DNA of 64,000 nt from contig JAGUCH010000005.1 of assembly GCA_019096065.1 (NCBI GenBank), positions 7,254,001 to 7,318,000 of the forward strand, given 5' to 3'. A program made the translations under genes and the position numbers. Shown in pieces: positions 63,547 through 64,000 of the stretch. Position 1 is the stretch's first letter. Every line of letters begins with the position of its first letter. Source of the DNA: Paracyclopina nana. Its lineage: Eukaryota; Arthropoda; Copepoda; Cyclopoida; Cyclopettidae. The notes under the pieces were generated by a model. It was not told where the DNA came from and searched no databases. It was given only the letters and a program-made list of their open reading frames with translations.

Positions 63547-64000
63547 GGTAATTCCTGGATTGTTTTCCACCATGCTCATGATTTGTGAAAAACGTAAGAA
63601 AAGCAAAAGTCACGAGATTGTCGTGATTGGCACGAGACACTAAAAAATAATGAGTGTTTTCCGACAGCCTAAAGGCGTACAATGCTATTACTATTAGCTA
63701 CCCCCTACATTTATGCATATTCCCAAATTCAGTTTTGGTTGGTATTTTGTGCAACTTTAAGGACAAAATTGCCTTAAATTCAGTAGTGTGCACTGCCACC
63801 TGTGAAGGCATGATGAGCGCGCGCGGTCAGCTAAGATGACCCAATGGCTCAACTAGGTTCACCAAACGCGCCGCTGACTCTAGCTGTATGGACCTTTCCA
63901 TGTGTCTGTACAAAAATAAAACTCAAAAACGGTTTTTGATGGTACAAAAATTTGTCTTTGCCAAGCAGCAAAAGAAGTAAACAAATAAGTAACATCCAGT
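63547..64000. other. Upstream flank of the kelch gene
   Basis: Contains the in-frame ATG at 63579 (MSMVENNPGIT then TAG) and an inverted CACGA.ATTGTCGTG near 63612-63640. No other gene or repeat is recognised up to the window edge. Confidence 0.4.

Overview
The window is animal nuclear DNA, probably from an arthropod or another invertebrate. The species cannot be named from sequence alone. Evidence for a eukaryote: a cluster of polydactyl C2H2 zinc-finger genes whose fingers are joined by HEGLKPFKC-type linkers, a kelch-repeat gene with a 61-bp GT-AG intron, AATAAA signals downstream of genes, tRNA-derived SINE-like sequences, an LTR retroelement primed by an apparent tRNA-Arg, and many short inverted-repeat DNA transposons. 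There are no operons or Shine-Dalgarno-type starts. Most of the sequence is repeat, and the very long open frames inside the simple arrays are artefacts of 9-bp periodicity.

Layout. 1-10.4 kb: a tandem repeat, then a 7.5-kb foldback element (660-8116) nested in a small transposon, a hAT-like element (8340-8830) and the right half of a second foldback element ending at 10424. 10.7-20.1 kb: two zinc-finger pseudogenes on + and one on -, the latter split by a 2.1-kb transposon. 20.1-23.7 kb: short inverted-repeat elements and tRNA-like SINEs. 23.7-41.7 kb: a four-level nest made of a 4-kb Helitron/Helentron-like element (23709-41720), a 13.9-kb foldback element (23785-37665), a third foldback element (26779-33013) and a gag-only LTR retroelement (26897-32337). 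41.8-56 kb: the main zinc-finger cluster. Two genes are intact (51742-53490 with 20 fingers; 54469-55689 with 14), one is near-intact (47867-49378), and the others are truncated, chimeric or reduced to their first exon-like head. 56-64 kb: more repeats, then a kelch gene on - whose repetitive C-terminal tail is interrupted by a second copy of the 4-kb element (57843-62500).

The main observation is a set of foldback transposons with a shared plan: 8-bp target duplications, related or analogous termini, and arms built of minisatellites (mostly 9-bp units) that are inverted between the two ends. Several insertions can be proved inside the window because an unoccupied copy of the target is also present. 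The zinc-finger genes share a promoter-proximal palindrome (ATTTTCCGCATTT and its complement) that in two cases lies midway between two divergent zinc-finger starts. Little of the window seems to make protein: two or three zinc-finger proteins, possibly the kelch protein, and a Gag-like protein.
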